Below are positions 10,012 to 22,157 of a DNA stretch of 64,000 bases, in pieces (the stretch's first letter is position 1; each line of letters opens with the position of its first letter). Under the pieces are notes generated by a model. The model saw only the letters and a program-made list of their open reading frames with translations. It made no database searches and had not been told where the DNA came from. The stretch lies in the NCBI GenBank assembly GCA_016758965.1, contig JAEPRB010000052.1, forward strand, positions 62,001 to 126,000. The letters run 5' to 3'. The translations under genes and the position numbers were made by a program. The stretch is from Circinella minor (Eukaryota > Mucoromycota > Mucoromycetes > Mucorales > Lichtheimiaceae).

Positions 10012-12479
10012 TCAACACAGGTGGAAGGTTTGTGGAAATTGTATTGGGGTCTCAATAATCACCACGCCTCGATTATTGTTTTTGGCAAGTTCATTGTCCA
10101 ATTTGGCATACAGATCTGATAACGAGTTCTATAACATATATCAAATATGTTTGTTAGTACGTATCGTAAATAATAATTTAATAGCCTCATTTATCAACAA
10201 CTCTTCTTATAGATAAGCTATTTAATTACCTTCCATTTGAACAAAAAATCTAATGTTTCTTTAAATCTTTTGAGTTGAGTTACTCGGATTGGTATCATGA
10301 GATCCTGGTACGATTTAGCAACAAAATAATTATCATTATATGTAAGTGTGTATGTATATCCATGACTACCTATTGGGGTATTGACAACAAGTGTGATTAA
10401 TGATTATATGAAAAGAATTTAAAATAGAAGAATATAGCAAAAAATAAAAAAAACTCGTTACCTGCCCAGTCCATAGCAATGATCCAGTTATGTGACGCCA
10501 TCCTGATCAATTTTGATAAAATTGTCGCGTTTGTTCTAAGATTTTTAGCTTGTTGTTTCAACAAGATTGATTCAGTGGCATCACTGCGCTTCCATTCGTT
10601 GCTACACAAATCGTAATTATTTTTATCCATCTGAGCTTTCACTAAAAGATCAATTTTATTTCCATATGCGTATTCTTGTCCTGGAACGCCGATATATCCT
10701 GCTAACGCTTGAAGTATTACCATAGTATCTTTGGTTGTTTTGGCGACGCATTCACCACTATACACCCACAAAGCATCCAAGGAAACGGTCAAATATCTGT
10801 ATACTTTTTTATTCTCCCTCTCTCCCCTCCCCTCTTCTCCTCTCCACTCATTATTTCTTACTCTTTCAATAAAATGTTGGTACTTCGGAAAAGAATATCC
10901 AAAATAACAGCGAATCGTCTATATACAGTGGTTTCCGTAGCACTTTTATCATCAGACCAATCTTCAAATTGGGATATGCTAAAAAAATAAAAATAAAATC
11001 CAAATGTTTATTTTTTGTATTCTTATTAAGTTCATTCCAGTTAATACTTACGTGATGTGTAACATGTTTAGCATTTTATATATATCACTAGATTTTTGTT
11101 TACAATATTTCGCTTGTTGAACGTGAATTTTTTCAATGATTGTATCTGGATTTTTAATTGTACTAGCAAATAGAAGTATAACTCTTTGTTTAGTTTTTTT
11201 TTTTCATTTCCTTTTCTCTGCTTTCTTCTCTCTCTTTCTACTTTTTTACCTATCGTTTATAATATCGTCGAATACCTTGATAGCTTCTTCAGATAACCCA
11301 GTTAGCGACGGTATTTCGGTATTTTGAGCAGATTCAAGTTGTGTCGATGTTAAAATTGTTTTAAGAAAGTCTACAGATTTTGGAGATATCAAATTGACGA
11401 TACTCGACATTGATAATCTATTGTATTATTCAATGAAACGAGTATTAATTATTATAAAACTCATTATTCAAGAAAGATAATATATTAAAAAAGGTAATGA
11501 GCATATTACTTTGTGTTAATGTCGGTGCTGTTATCCCAACCTTCTTTAAGTAAATTTCCCGCAGCAGCGCCAAGTAACCGGTCGTGAAGTGTAACTTTTG
11601 ATTGTATTAATCGATCAATGAAGGATTTAGCATTATTATCTAACTTATTGCCATTGATCTATAAAGAAAAAAGTGCATTGATTAATAAAAACGAATGCAA
11701 AAAACAAGATACATATAGCGAAATACACGCATATGTCTTTTGGTATTACATATTAGACTTACAAACTGAACGTAAATTTTCATTAGATGTTCTGCATCAG
11801 ATAAGTAATCGCTATGCTCACACAAGGAAATATCTTGTTCACTGGTGCTACTTTGGTCTTCTGTGGGAACACTTTCTTGGCTATTTTCACTTTCTTCATT
11901 TTCAGCTACGCGTCTCAAACGAACCAAAGCTTGAATTCTATATGCTTGTGTTGTATTTCTCTGTATAATACAGAAGAAGAAAAACGAGAAAAGAAAGTCA
12001 ATGATTGAGGTTAAAAAAGCATTAGGTGAAGAAACAAATAACAAATAACAAAAAAAAAGCATTATTACCAGTTCTTCAAGTTCTTTATAATATATCAACC
12101 ACATCTTTGTTCGTACTTGGTTGGCCTATCATGTTGAAGCGAACACGGTAGCACGTTAATCTCAATTTCAATTTCAATGTCAGTTTGCTCGTTATTTGAT
12201 AATACATACTTGATATCTAACTCTGGTCTCAAAGTACGGATCAAAAAATTGTATTCATTTATCCAATGCGTAAAATAGCCTTGTGGGCTAGAAACATTGG
12301 CGTATAAGGTAAACTCTGCGAGTTTCGCGTTATATTTGTTTATAAAACCTTTCATGGTAGGGTTTATTGAATTTACGACGTAATCCTTGAGTTCTAACAC
12401 AAAATAAACAATGAGCAAATCTTTCCACAAAAAAAAAAAACGGTGACTTACCTTTCGATCCAGAATTACAAGTTGCCAT
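10012..12479 (-). CDS. multi-exon protein of a mucoralean-type expanded family, function unknown
   Basis: The start ATG is at 12479. Exon 1 (12479-12452, MATCNSGSK) splices to 12393 (ELKDYVVNSINPTMKGF). Further exon-like blocks are about 11965-11780 (QALVRLRRVAENEESENSQE), 11658-11510 (SFIDRLIQSKVTLHDRLLGA), 11420-11255, 11190-11052, 10977-10862 (DWSDDKSATETTVYRRFAVI) and 10792-10460 (ICSNEWK-like CSNEWKRSDATESILLKQQ, then DWAGN). The last are 10330-10220 (VTQLKRFKETLDFLFKWK) and 10130-10012, with TGA at 10012-10014. The order matches a family I recall as repeated in Mucorales genomes, with no assigned function. One exon boundary (about 12100-12065) needs a frame change that I could not resolve by splicing, so one frameshift is possible. 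Confidence 0.5.
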
Positions 12480-13834
12480 GGTGAATGTTGTATGGTTAAA
12501 GTAAAAGATCTATTGCAGTACCTCTTTATTTTGTTGTTGGGAAGAAAGAAAGAAGTGAAATCCTTGATAGCTTTTTTATTATAAAAGAATTGATCAATAG
12601 CTATAACAATAGCGATAATCCGCAGCAATGCATGATCTGCATGAAGTAAACATGTGAAACTAAAAGACACGAGTCAAAAAAAAAATCATCTGTAACAGCT
12701 ATAAATTGTAACATTCCGTGTCAAAGTAAGATTGGAATGTGAGATTCCATTACCATGACAAGCGTTGCTTAACAACCTTTTTTTATTTATTTATGAACAA
12801 ACACGCTTTTTTTTACGTAGCTATAGTAATATGTTAATATGTTGCGAAAGAGCCAAAAAAAAAAAGAAGAGGCCTAGAAGAAAGGGACCATGTCCAAAAT
12901 TGGAAATGGATCCGTTTTTTTTACCAATACACCGGAACGTTTTCCGGTTTTTTTTTTCTCTAATAAAATAATTAGTATATGGAAAAAAAGTTCGAGTTAT
13001 TGAAAAAGTAAACAGCGTTCTTAATTTTATGACGAGGACAAGCCAGTCATTGTGATAGAAAAAGAAAAAAAGGGGGAAAGGGTTAACATTACGTGAATCA
13101 AATAAAAAGTAACCATGAAAAGTGCTGTCATTTTTAATTCTGCAAGAAAATTCTGCAAAATCTTTCTAATACGTACTTCGGGCAGTGTGTGTAGCCGGCC
13201 TATATAATATTCAGATGTTTTATTATCATAATAATAACAATTAACAGTATTTTACTTTCTATTATAGATAGATTTTCTATATCGAAAGAATCGTATAATA
13301 TATACGTTGTTATGATCCATTCGACACTTTCATTATATCCCAATTATTGCGTCTGGGACTCAAGAAAAAATGGGCAGTGAGTACTATTGTCTTTTCTTTA
13401 TTCTTTCCTATTAAATCAATAATAAAAAAAACAAAAAGTGCAGTGAGAATTACCCTTCTTTTGTTCTGATATTTTCTTTTGATAGGAAAGAATAAAGAGT
13501 AAAAAGAGATGTAAAAAGATAATGTCAAAAAAGTATATATAAAAAAAGCAGAAAAGTAGTATTCTTCATCTTTTTTTACACCCTTTCTTTTCTCACAACA
13601 GTAAGAAGTGCAATAAGTTTACTACTCTTCTTCTTTACATTCTTTTTTTCATTATTGTATTTCTTTCTTCTTCCCAACATTTTTTTGCTTATTTGACAAG
13701 TACTTAAAGCTGCTTGTAACTTTATTCTTACCTATTCCTTCTTTCCACTTGCTCTTTTCTTCCAACACTCAAAAAAAAAAAAGAAGTGCAGTGAGTACTA
13801 CTCTTCTTTATTTTTTGACAAGTACTTGAAGTTA
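12480..13834. other. gene-free interval, pyrimidine-rich
   Basis: Long T/C-rich stretches between 13300 and 13830, with a recurring AAGTGCAGTGAG-like word near 13380, 13440, 13605 and 13788. No ORF with coding character. Confidence 0.4.
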
Positions 13835-14680
13835 AGGTGTATCCTGACTTAAACCGTCATTTGTCCAAAATTGAGATGTTTTCAGCTACCGCCGGTTAAT
13901 ATTATTGCCACCAATGAGGGTGCCAAAATTCTACTAGTCATAGATAAGTCTGTGAAACACTATAGAAATATATTATATATTTTATAAAAAGATGATGAAA
14001 AGAGATGATACAGTAGTATATATGTGTGTAGTATTAGAAAGTATCCTACTATTTTACATTTTCTTTGTTGCTTAGTTTTTATAGCACCATTTGATATTTC
14101 TGCTATTTCCCCAGTATTTTCTGTGAGAGCTGATTCTATTTGTTTATTTAATAAAATGGCAGATCCTGTTTTTAAGTTATATTTTTATTTGGTTGCTATT
14201 CAGTAACAACCTGGAAACCATTTGAATTTTTTTTGGTATATATAATAGTATCTTCATGCAAGTAATATTTAGAGACAAGTATTTTTCGAGTTTTATTTTT
14301 GTTTCTTATACGTATCTATTTTGTTTTTTATTGAGACTTCCTCCCATAGTTAAGAAGATGGAATGGTAAAAATCAGGAGCCATAATCAACAAGTAGCGAC
14401 CTTGTGTAACCATAATCCATCCACTTTTATAGGTTACACAGTGCTTATCCCTTTGTTGAAATATTGGGTGTACTTAGTAAAATAGCATATTTTGACAAAA
14501 CTTTGAAGTAACAAATCTTGGTGGGAAATGTTTTTTTCTAAAAGCTGTTCCGTAACATCTCTTCAGAATACTTCAGTTAACATATATTACGGCTCAAAAA
14601 GTTTATAGCTTCATTTCTGACAATTTTTTGTCAATTCTTATTCCACCCCATATTTTGACGGTTTAAGTCAGGATACACCT
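13835..14680. mobile_element. 846-bp MITE-like element with perfect 25-bp TIRs
   Basis: The left end starts AGGTGTATCCTGACTTAAAC and continues CGTCA. The right end (14656-14680) is its exact reverse complement over 25 bp. TA flanks both sides (13833-13834, 14681-14682), as expected for a Tc1/mariner-superfamily insertion. The interior has no transposase; the 60-codon ORF at 14024 has no recognisable features. The perfect TIRs suggest a relatively young insertion. Confidence 0.85.
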
Positions 14681-14682
14681 TA

Positions 14683-15500
14683 TGTACTTCTAAATTTATT
14701 TTCTCTACCTTTTCATCCCCTTTTACTTTTATTATTTATTATACTCCTGCTTTCCTCAAATGTTCATTTTCTTTTATTTCTCCATTGTTCAGTCAACTGA
14801 CTAATAACATTTAACACACGATAATTAATTGCAGCCCATCCAAAGGTACAGGTCTTCAGAATATCTACATTATTGTTTTTTTTTACTATAATGATGTCGT
14901 CTCTTATCTTGCTAGTTTGTTTAAAACTTTTTTTTACTACAGCTGTTTGTTTTTTCCTCATTCACTAGGAACCATGTGCAGAAGTCTATCACCAGTAGAC
15001 CTTCAAGCGCGACAATTATGGCTTTTGGATTCTGCTGGCTTTATACCTCTAGCTTAATAAACCATACTGTGTCTCATATAATCAATGGTGAACTTCTGAT
15101 CCGTTTTACATTATTATAATGGTTAACAGTATCCTATAACTAGTTATAAATAAGATTTTTCCAAGATGTCAATACCGAACGTGTACTACACTACTTAGGC
15201 TTATATTGGATGCAATTGGTGCATGAAATCTTAATTAGAAACAAAATGGCGTATTATGTCACCCAGGGTGAATGATCATATATTTTCAATAAAACTTTCC
15301 ATTATATCAATTGTCTTCTATGATCTTATTTCAATTGCAATTTCTTTTATCGAAGAAAAGAAAATGCTAATATTATTTTATCATGATTTAACCTAATATA
15401 AAAACATTATGTAGTTCACTTGACCTTAGCCTCTCACTATTTTCTATGGGCTGCAAAGAACATGTTCCGACAGATACATCACAACGTAAATAGTCCAGAA
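14683..15500. other. gene-free interval
   Basis: AT-rich, with no supported gene or repeat. Confidence 0.4.
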
Positions 15501-15519
15501 GGTAGTGATTCGTATTAAC

Positions 15520-15790
15520 ATGGGTGTAATGAGTGCATGCATGAGTGAATGGGTATCAGTCAGTGAATCGAAGTGAACGAGTAGAAGTAAAATAGTGCAG
15601 GTAACTGCGTGTGAATAACTGCGTGTGCGTGAATGCGTGGAAGCTAACTGTATATATAACTGAGCCAAGCGAATGGGTGCAAGTGAATGAATGGAAGTAA
15701 CCGGGTGATAGCAACGGAATCAGAGTGAATATGTGAAAGCGAAATATCTAATTGATGGAGTGGAATTGAAGGAGTACGAGTAAATAGAAT
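15520..15790. repeat. degenerate tandem array of GTGAATG/GCGTG-type units
   Basis: A purine-rich stretch in which short words such as GAGTGAATG, AAGTGAAC, CTGCGTGTG and GGAAGTAA recur every 10-15 bases with much divergence. It looks like an old minisatellite. The minus-strand ORF over it (15444-15668) is a by-product of the repeat. Confidence 0.5.
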
Positions 15791-17379
15791 TCTTTACCTT
15801 ATTTTTTTTTTCATATTGCTATAATATATAGGTACAGCTAACAAGACCAATGGAAAACTGTATCTAACTGGGGGTAAGGATAGGGCATTTTTGTAGAACG
15901 ATCAGCTGGAGGGCAAGGTAGCCAGTGGCATTGAATCGTTAACAGATAAAATTAAAAAAATATTTATGTGATATATAAAAGGATTACAGTAAGATTATTA
16001 TACAGGATGGACTACTTTTTTGTTACACCTCTTGTACGTTTTCTCACAGGAATTTATAGAATGTTTATTTCTTCTCCTTTCTCTTATTTTAGGCCTTTGG
16101 ATATTGTACTAATGTCAGGTGCCTTAAACAAGTTAAACTCACCTTTAGCACATAATGCTATTGATTGGTTTGTCATGATTTACTGGATTAAGACTTTTCT
16201 TTTCAGTCAGAATACAATAATATACTGTTCAGCTGCCAAGACCGTGTTTGATTTGATCGCTGTCATTTTATTTTTGGTGTGCATAGAGCAAAAATAAGTG
16301 ATAGGAAATACATAGAAAGGCGAAAAAATAGAACGATATAGAAAGTAAATCATGTCTGCAGTTCCTAGGACTATATAAAGTTCTCTTTTAAAAAAAATGT
16401 TATGAAAGTGCGCAAATAAGAAAAAGAGACAGTTATAAGAACGCATTAAGAACACGCACCTACATATAGTTTGTCAATTAATATTTACAAATTCTAAAAT
16501 ATATACGTAGTGAGTTGAAGTGTATATAATAAGCACATTCTTCGAAAAAAATTTCATAGTACTGTATCCGTTAATTTCACACCCCTTTATTTTCACAGAA
16601 AAATGAAAATTCCCCTATGAAATCAACGGGGATCGTCTGTATATAGGCATTCGTATGATATTGTTGGCAATAGAGTAAGTAAAAATCCGTGAAGCCGCCC
16701 TATAAAAAATATATGCTAACAATACCTTTGTGTCAAGCAAGATAATAAAGCTCCTTGATATATAAAGTATATATAGCATTTTCACAGCAAGATATACGGT
16801 TTTATATAACTGTACGTATATTAAGACACCTTAAAAAACATGAAAAATATATCCAATCTTTCCTACGTAAAAGTATCTCATCTCTCCCTCCCTTAGGTTC
16901 ACATGTGTAACATTATATTTTACTAAGAAACCATTATATACTACTGTAACAAATATCATAATTGTCAGCTCAGTTTTGTTCAGTAATTTAGCGTAATTAG
17001 CCAAGTTACATCTTTTCAGGTACTCAATTATCCTAAATTATTATTGCATAAATCCACCTCCTTAAATTTAAATGTATATTTTTTCCCCTTTTGATAAGCT
17101 AGTAACGAAAGGAACGCGTAGTTTTTCATTCTTTTTATACAATAAAAGTAATAAATGATAAGCTTTTCAATGTCATTGGTTTTTGTTGACATAGGATAAA
17201 AAGTAAATAACTGATACGTATATACAAAAGCATATTGTAATTAACAACCATTAACTAGTAAAAAGTTGCTGCAGAAAATAAAGGTGTTTGTTTACCGTGT
17301 ATTATAATAAATATTACATTTTTTCAAATAAGTTGAAATTATTTATTTTTATTACGTATGGAGAAATTAAACTGAACGT
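15791..17379. other. interval with an unrecognised ORF and a small hairpin
   Basis: The ORF 15968-16297 (109 aa; hydrophobic, with SGALNKLNSPLAHNAIDWF in the middle) is not recognised and has no supporting introns or neighbours. An imperfect inverted repeat, CCGTTAATTTCA (16568-16579) against TGAAATCAACGG (16618-16629), could form a 62-bp hairpin. Confidence 0.35.
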
Positions 17380-18433
17380 AGCTTATTGCTCTCTTCTGTT
17401 ACAAAGAGGGGAAACTGAAAAATCTGCGGAGCAACAAAGAAAAAGGCATGGTAAAAAACGATAGTACAGAGATATCAATGAAGGGGGTGGGGTAGGGGTT
17501 GACTAAATTAAAATAGAAAGTAGTGAAGGAATAATGTCAAAAAGTTTTTTTAAAATACTGCACAGTAACCTCATGTTCGTCAAACCAAAGGTCTTCTTTC
17601 CTGGACTTCAGCCATTAGAAAAAATAAAATTTGAAAATCACTACGTAGATATAACAACACAATCAGACAGCACCGCGGTAATAACAAGTAATCTAAAAAC
17701 AGCCATAGAACAACATCTTAAAAGTACACACACACAACGCTACCAACTAAGGAGCAGTAAGTTAGCAAATTAATGCCGTCAGCAATTGGTAATTGATCCA
17801 ATTCTATAGCTGCCAATGACACCTAAAGAACGTAGTTATGTATTTACTACCACCTAGATTGGATCACAAACCACCAGAAACAACTTTGTCATAATTGTCA
17901 CCAAAAAACTCGGATATCAAAACAATACTTACTTTCTTGCCATCAGGTCCGAGTATTGTTATCAATTTCTAAATCATCAGCGACCCTATTTCTTTTGTTC
18001 TCAATCGACTCCCCAAAGCACCTCCAACATCACACCAGAAACGTGTCTATTTGAAAATCATCCGGCGAAAACTCTGCTTCATTCTACACCAATTTCACTG
18101 TACCTATCGTCCTGATTATTATACTACCACTTCACCACCAATCAATCACTTTGGACATTTATTACTGAATAGATTAAAACACCACTTGAACCATACGCAT
18201 CTCCTTTAAACATATATATATGGACAACCCCTCCCTCACCAAACCAGCAAACAAAGTATCCTCATCTCTTTGGACATTGTTCCTTCACTACTTTCTATTT
18301 TAACTTGGTCAACCCCTACCTCACCCCTTTTATCTATATCTCTGTACTGTCGTTTTTTCCTACTCCTTTTTCCTTGCTGCCCCGCAGATTTTTCAGTCCT
18401 CCCCCCTTTGTGAACAGACGAGAGCAATAAGCT
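17380..18433. mobile_element. foldback element with TIR arms of about 170 bp
   Basis: The left arm (17380 to about 17550) and the reverse complement of 18433 to about 18262 align almost throughout. Shared words include AGCTTATTGCTCTC, ACTGAAAAATCTGCGG, AGTACAGAGATAT, GGTAGGGGTTGAC and AAAATAGAAAGTAGTGAAGG. Both arms end inward with an ATG in the same context (AATGTC): the left one opens a 79-aa ORF and the right one a 13-codon ORF. No transposase motif was seen in the interior of about 700 bp. The arm length fits a MULE-type or foldback MITE, or two inverted copies of an element's 5' region. No clear target duplication was found. Confidence 0.75.
17534..17773 (+). CDS. 79-aa ORF starting inside the left arm of the foldback element
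   Basis: MSKSFFKILHSNLMF... runs out of the left arm into unique sequence and ends at 17773. It has mixed, non-repetitive composition but no domain that I recognise. The downstream plus-strand sequence to about 18200 also looks coding-like with stops (RSYVFTTTRLDHKPPE), so this may be the broken N-terminus of an element-encoded protein. Confidence 0.3.
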   Translation: MSKSFFKILHSNLMFVKPKVFFPGLQPLEKIKFENHYVDITTQSDSTAVITSNLKTAIEQHLKSTHTQRYQLRSSKLAN

Positions 18434-18829
18434 GAAATCAGTTACTGAATATATGATAAGACTAACAAAATCTGTAGTACAAAGGTGCTATATACATAAG
18501 GCGCTCCGATTGCATAAAGAAAATCATTCCAATTAGTTACTATTAAAGGTATGACGACAAGAAAGGAACATATAGATATATTCTTTATTATTAGATATAC
18601 AATTTAATACGAATTAAAAAAATAGGGGATAAAAGAAGCAATATACGACTTCTTTATAACACCAGCAAAAAAAAAACAAATCAGGAGCATTTATGCAAAA
18701 TATTCAAAAAATATATCATTATAAAACAACTGTGCTGTACTTAATAAAGTAATACAATACAGTTAATGGAATTTATATATATATATATACGTATAAAGAG
18801 AAATTGATCTTTTTATTTTATTTTTATAA
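18434..18829. other. P450 upstream region
   Basis: An AT-rich 5' flank with an (AT)n run at about 18775-18788, about 40 bp before the P450 start. No other feature. Confidence 0.3.
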
Positions 18830-20585
18830 ATGTTTTTAAATTCAGGATATAACAGTACTCTTTCCTTAACCTGGAACCAAAGAACCAGTCTTTTTTCAAG
18901 TCTGGCTATTTCACCAATATCAGATACCGTTTCCAGAGACAACAAATGTATACTAACGGTACTCTCGGTGGTCTTCAGCTCTTATGTGGTGTGGAGAACA
19001 ATGGTTCGGAAAGAACAACAGCATAAACAGATCAAAGTAAAAAATGCTCCTGGCCGTATTCCATTTCTGGGCCATACCCTTCAATTGTATTTTGATCCTG
19101 TAAATTTTATCAATCAGTGCAAAAAAGAAAGAGGGCCTGCATTTCGTGTTAGTCTCGTAGGTCAAGAATTTTATGTCATGACGGGTACATTGATCCATGA
19201 TATGTGTTACTCTCCAAAAGAATTCGATCATTATGATGGTATTCAGTTCATGGCACCTATTGATCGTATTTTACGAATTTGTTATCAGCACAAGTACGAT
19301 ATGAATATGTTACAAACATGAGTAAATAATCCAGGTATATAAATAATTATTAAACGACATAAAAGAATATTTTAATTATTATATACAGCAAATCATATCG
19401 ATATGCTAATATAGCTTTTTTTTTAATAAAATAGTTAATCATATTATCAGAAATAAATTTAAATCGTCTCAACTTGGAATTTTTTCCAAACGCATTCAGC
19501 AAGGATTGTCCAAGGCTCTTGAAGCACAACTTCATCTTGAACCGGGAGAGAAACGAGAATTGAGTATCAGAAATGACAAAACACTTCGAAATATATTACT
19601 ACAGTTGACATCACTCTGTTTTATCGGTAGCGAAGTTGGAGATAATCCAAAGCTTATATCAGCTACAGATGAATTTTGTCGAAAGACTATTCAAGCTGGA
19701 CTTATACTCAATTCATTTCCTGAATGGGTTGCAGTACCCATCATCAGACGATTTGTGACAGTAGAAAAGAACCTTGACTGTATTATGGGTTTGTTGGTGC
19801 CACAGCTAGAAAACGTTCGGTCAAGACAAAAAGTCTCTGGATGCCATGACGAAAAGGAAGAAATAAGTTTAGCTTCCTTGGTACTTAATATGACCAAGCA
19901 CAACGGCGAATTATATACACCAAAAGAAGCTGCTTTATATTTTGCAAGAATTAGTTTATCAGGTGGTATTGCACCTGGGTTCGCTACTACTTTTATGTTG
20001 TTCGAAATTGCTCGACGACCTTCATTGGTAAACGATCTACGCAAGGAAATTGAAAAATTAGAAGAAAATGAACGTACACCAGAAAAAATTAGCCAGATTA
20101 AACTTTTGGATTCCATTTTACGCGAAGTTTTTCGTTGCAAGATATCCTCCCTGGGAATGTTTCATAAGACAAGAACGGACGTAACTTTAGCTACAGGAGA
20201 AATAGTACCCAGTGGTTGTATGTCTCTTGGCGCATTACTTGATGCTCATACAGATCCTACTATCATGAAGCAAACGGCAATAATAGGTAGTCCACTTCCT
20301 GTGCCTTTGGCTCAATTCGATCCTTATCGGTTCGTCAATGTACAAGAGAACTGTAGTACCAAGAAAAGCACCTCATTAGGTTCTGAATATATTACATTTG
20401 GACTTTCTCATCACGCATGTCCGGGTAGATATTTGGGTACATTAATTATAAAATATGTTGTTGCAGAACTTTTTATGAAATTTAACATTACTGTTAAACT
20501 GGGAAAGGAACAACAAGACAGTGATATTTTCGGTTTGATACGATTACCACCCCCCGGTGCATTTATATTTGAAGCAAGGACTTGA
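18830..20585 (+). CDS. cytochrome P450 monooxygenase
   Basis: A membrane-anchored haem-thiolate monooxygenase. Exon 1 runs from ATG 18830 to about 19308 (or 19293); exon 2 from 19451 to TGA 20583-20585. Both candidate donors keep phase with exon 2, giving about 533-538 aa, normal for a fungal P450. A hydrophobic anchor (CILTVLSVVFSSYVVW) lies near residues 40-56 and a proline-type hinge (APGRIPFLG) follows. The I-helix reads SGGIAPGFATTF, the ExxR helix ILREVFR, and the haem loop FGLSHHACPGR with the Cys ligand. The haem loop has Ser-His where Gly-x-Gly/His is usual, and the PERF region is FDPYRF. It resembles fungal ent-kaurene-oxidase-like P450s, but the substrate is unknown. It stands alone with no partner reductase or synthase nearby. 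Confidence 0.85.
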
Positions 20586-21129
20586 TTAATATAATATGTA
20601 GTTGATTATTGCCTCTCTTCTCACTCCTCTACCTTATCTTTATACATATACATTTTTTAAATATATAGATAATACTTACTGTACGTAACTATTAATACGT
20701 AATAATATTATTATTACAGTCAAACTACAAAAAATGGGGACTGACTAATATAAACTCTCACTAAAGATCATAGTATATAATAAACTGCTACTACCTAATA
20801 CGTAAGCCCACACTTGGCTATTATATTTATATCTTTTTTTTGTGATACGTACGTACATGCCATAATAACTCGTCATTTATTTATCTTTTTATTCATGCAT
20901 TTAGATGATGCAACTGGTAACATCCGATAGATGTATTTTATTCGTTATGTATATGTATCTGTGAAATACGTACAGTATAATTCAAATCGATAACTATCAT
21001 TCCATGTTGGTGAGAAATTTTGTATTTCTGAGGCTCTTCACCAGTAATAGACTGAAAAATAACGAAAAAGAAAAACAAGGATTAAAAAATATATGTCTAT
21101 TATATATATATATATATATACTTGATGTA
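20586..21129. other. P450 3' flank, gene-free
   Basis: AT-rich with frequent TACGTA words and an (AT)n run near 21100-21120. No gene seen. Confidence 0.4.
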
Positions 21130-22155
21130 CGGTAATTTTTCGTTAGTGAGGATCTGCGGATCCCCCGTTTAACTTTTGGGACTCCGCTAGTGAATACAAA
21201 ACATACTGGAAGATATACTATGATTAGATTAAAATGCGCAATCAAGATAAGAAAGATGACAGTTCATATAATGTACCTAACTTCTTAATATAACTTTGCT
21301 ACTGTGAGTTAATTTTTAGTGATAAATTAATAATATTCATGAAATAGTGACAGTGAACCAGAGATTGGATCAATAATGGATTCACAACAAGGGAATTGCT
21401 ACAGACACCCCATATTTTGCTTACAATGGATATAGTAGTAAGAAAGCATAAGAAATATTGACTGTTATCATAGAAAGTTGAGCTGCTAATATAAGTCCCA
21501 TAAACGTTTTCAAGTTTTATAACGATAATAACTGTATAGATAGTGTATAAGTGGCCGGATACGATGTAATCATATAAAATTGTCGTGTACCTTTGAAAAA
21601 TTATCAAAGTGGGGTGTCCGTAAGAGTCAGAATTACCTAATATAGTATGTTTTTGGGGTGTCCGTAGCAATCCCCTCACAACAAAGTGTGTATTATATAA
21701 TTAATGGTTACGTAGCAGTTGAATAAATGTGCACAAATGAATTGCATCAACAGTATAATTACATATTTAATGGTCATAGCTAAGCCGAGAAAAAAGCATC
21801 CGTGTAAATCTGGCCAAAAAGAGACGCTATTACCAACAATCTGTTGACGAATTTCCCCTTGACAAGAAAGAATTGAATATTGTTAATTGATGCGCAAATG
21901 GATTGACCGATTGGAAATAAAGAAATGAGCTGAGATGAGGTATAAGTAAGTTCGTATTAATGATTTTACTAATCAAAGGAGTAGTATTATACAAAATAAT
22001 AAAAATACTATTAATATTATAAATGCAGTAAATATCTGTGCACAAGTTCACGGGATACCAGTTTATATCGAATCACTGGTATTTTACCAAATATATAAAA
22101 AATATTTGAGAGATACTACCGGTTTAACGAGTACCCGTTTAACGAAAAATTACTG
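21130..22155. mobile_element. about 1.03-kb TIR element, TA-flanked
   Basis: The left end is CGGTAATTTTTCGTTAG. The right end, reverse-complemented, is CAGTAATTTTTCGTTAAACG: 15 of the first 16 bases match. TA flanks both sides (21128-21129, 22156-22157). The right end continues with the same GTTAAACCGG-type sub-terminal word seen in the 297-2485 element. No transposase is visible; the minus-strand ORF at 21299-21679 is not recognised. Confidence 0.6.
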
Positions 22156-22157
22156 TA

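Noticed and set aside
15968..16297. 109-aa hydrophobic ORF as a membrane protein gene
   Set aside because: There are no recognisable domain, introns or flanking signals; it is kept only as an unrecognised ORF in the interval note.
18236..18427. 63-aa minus-strand ORF as a gene
   Set aside because: It lies wholly within the right arm of the foldback element and is explained by that repeat.
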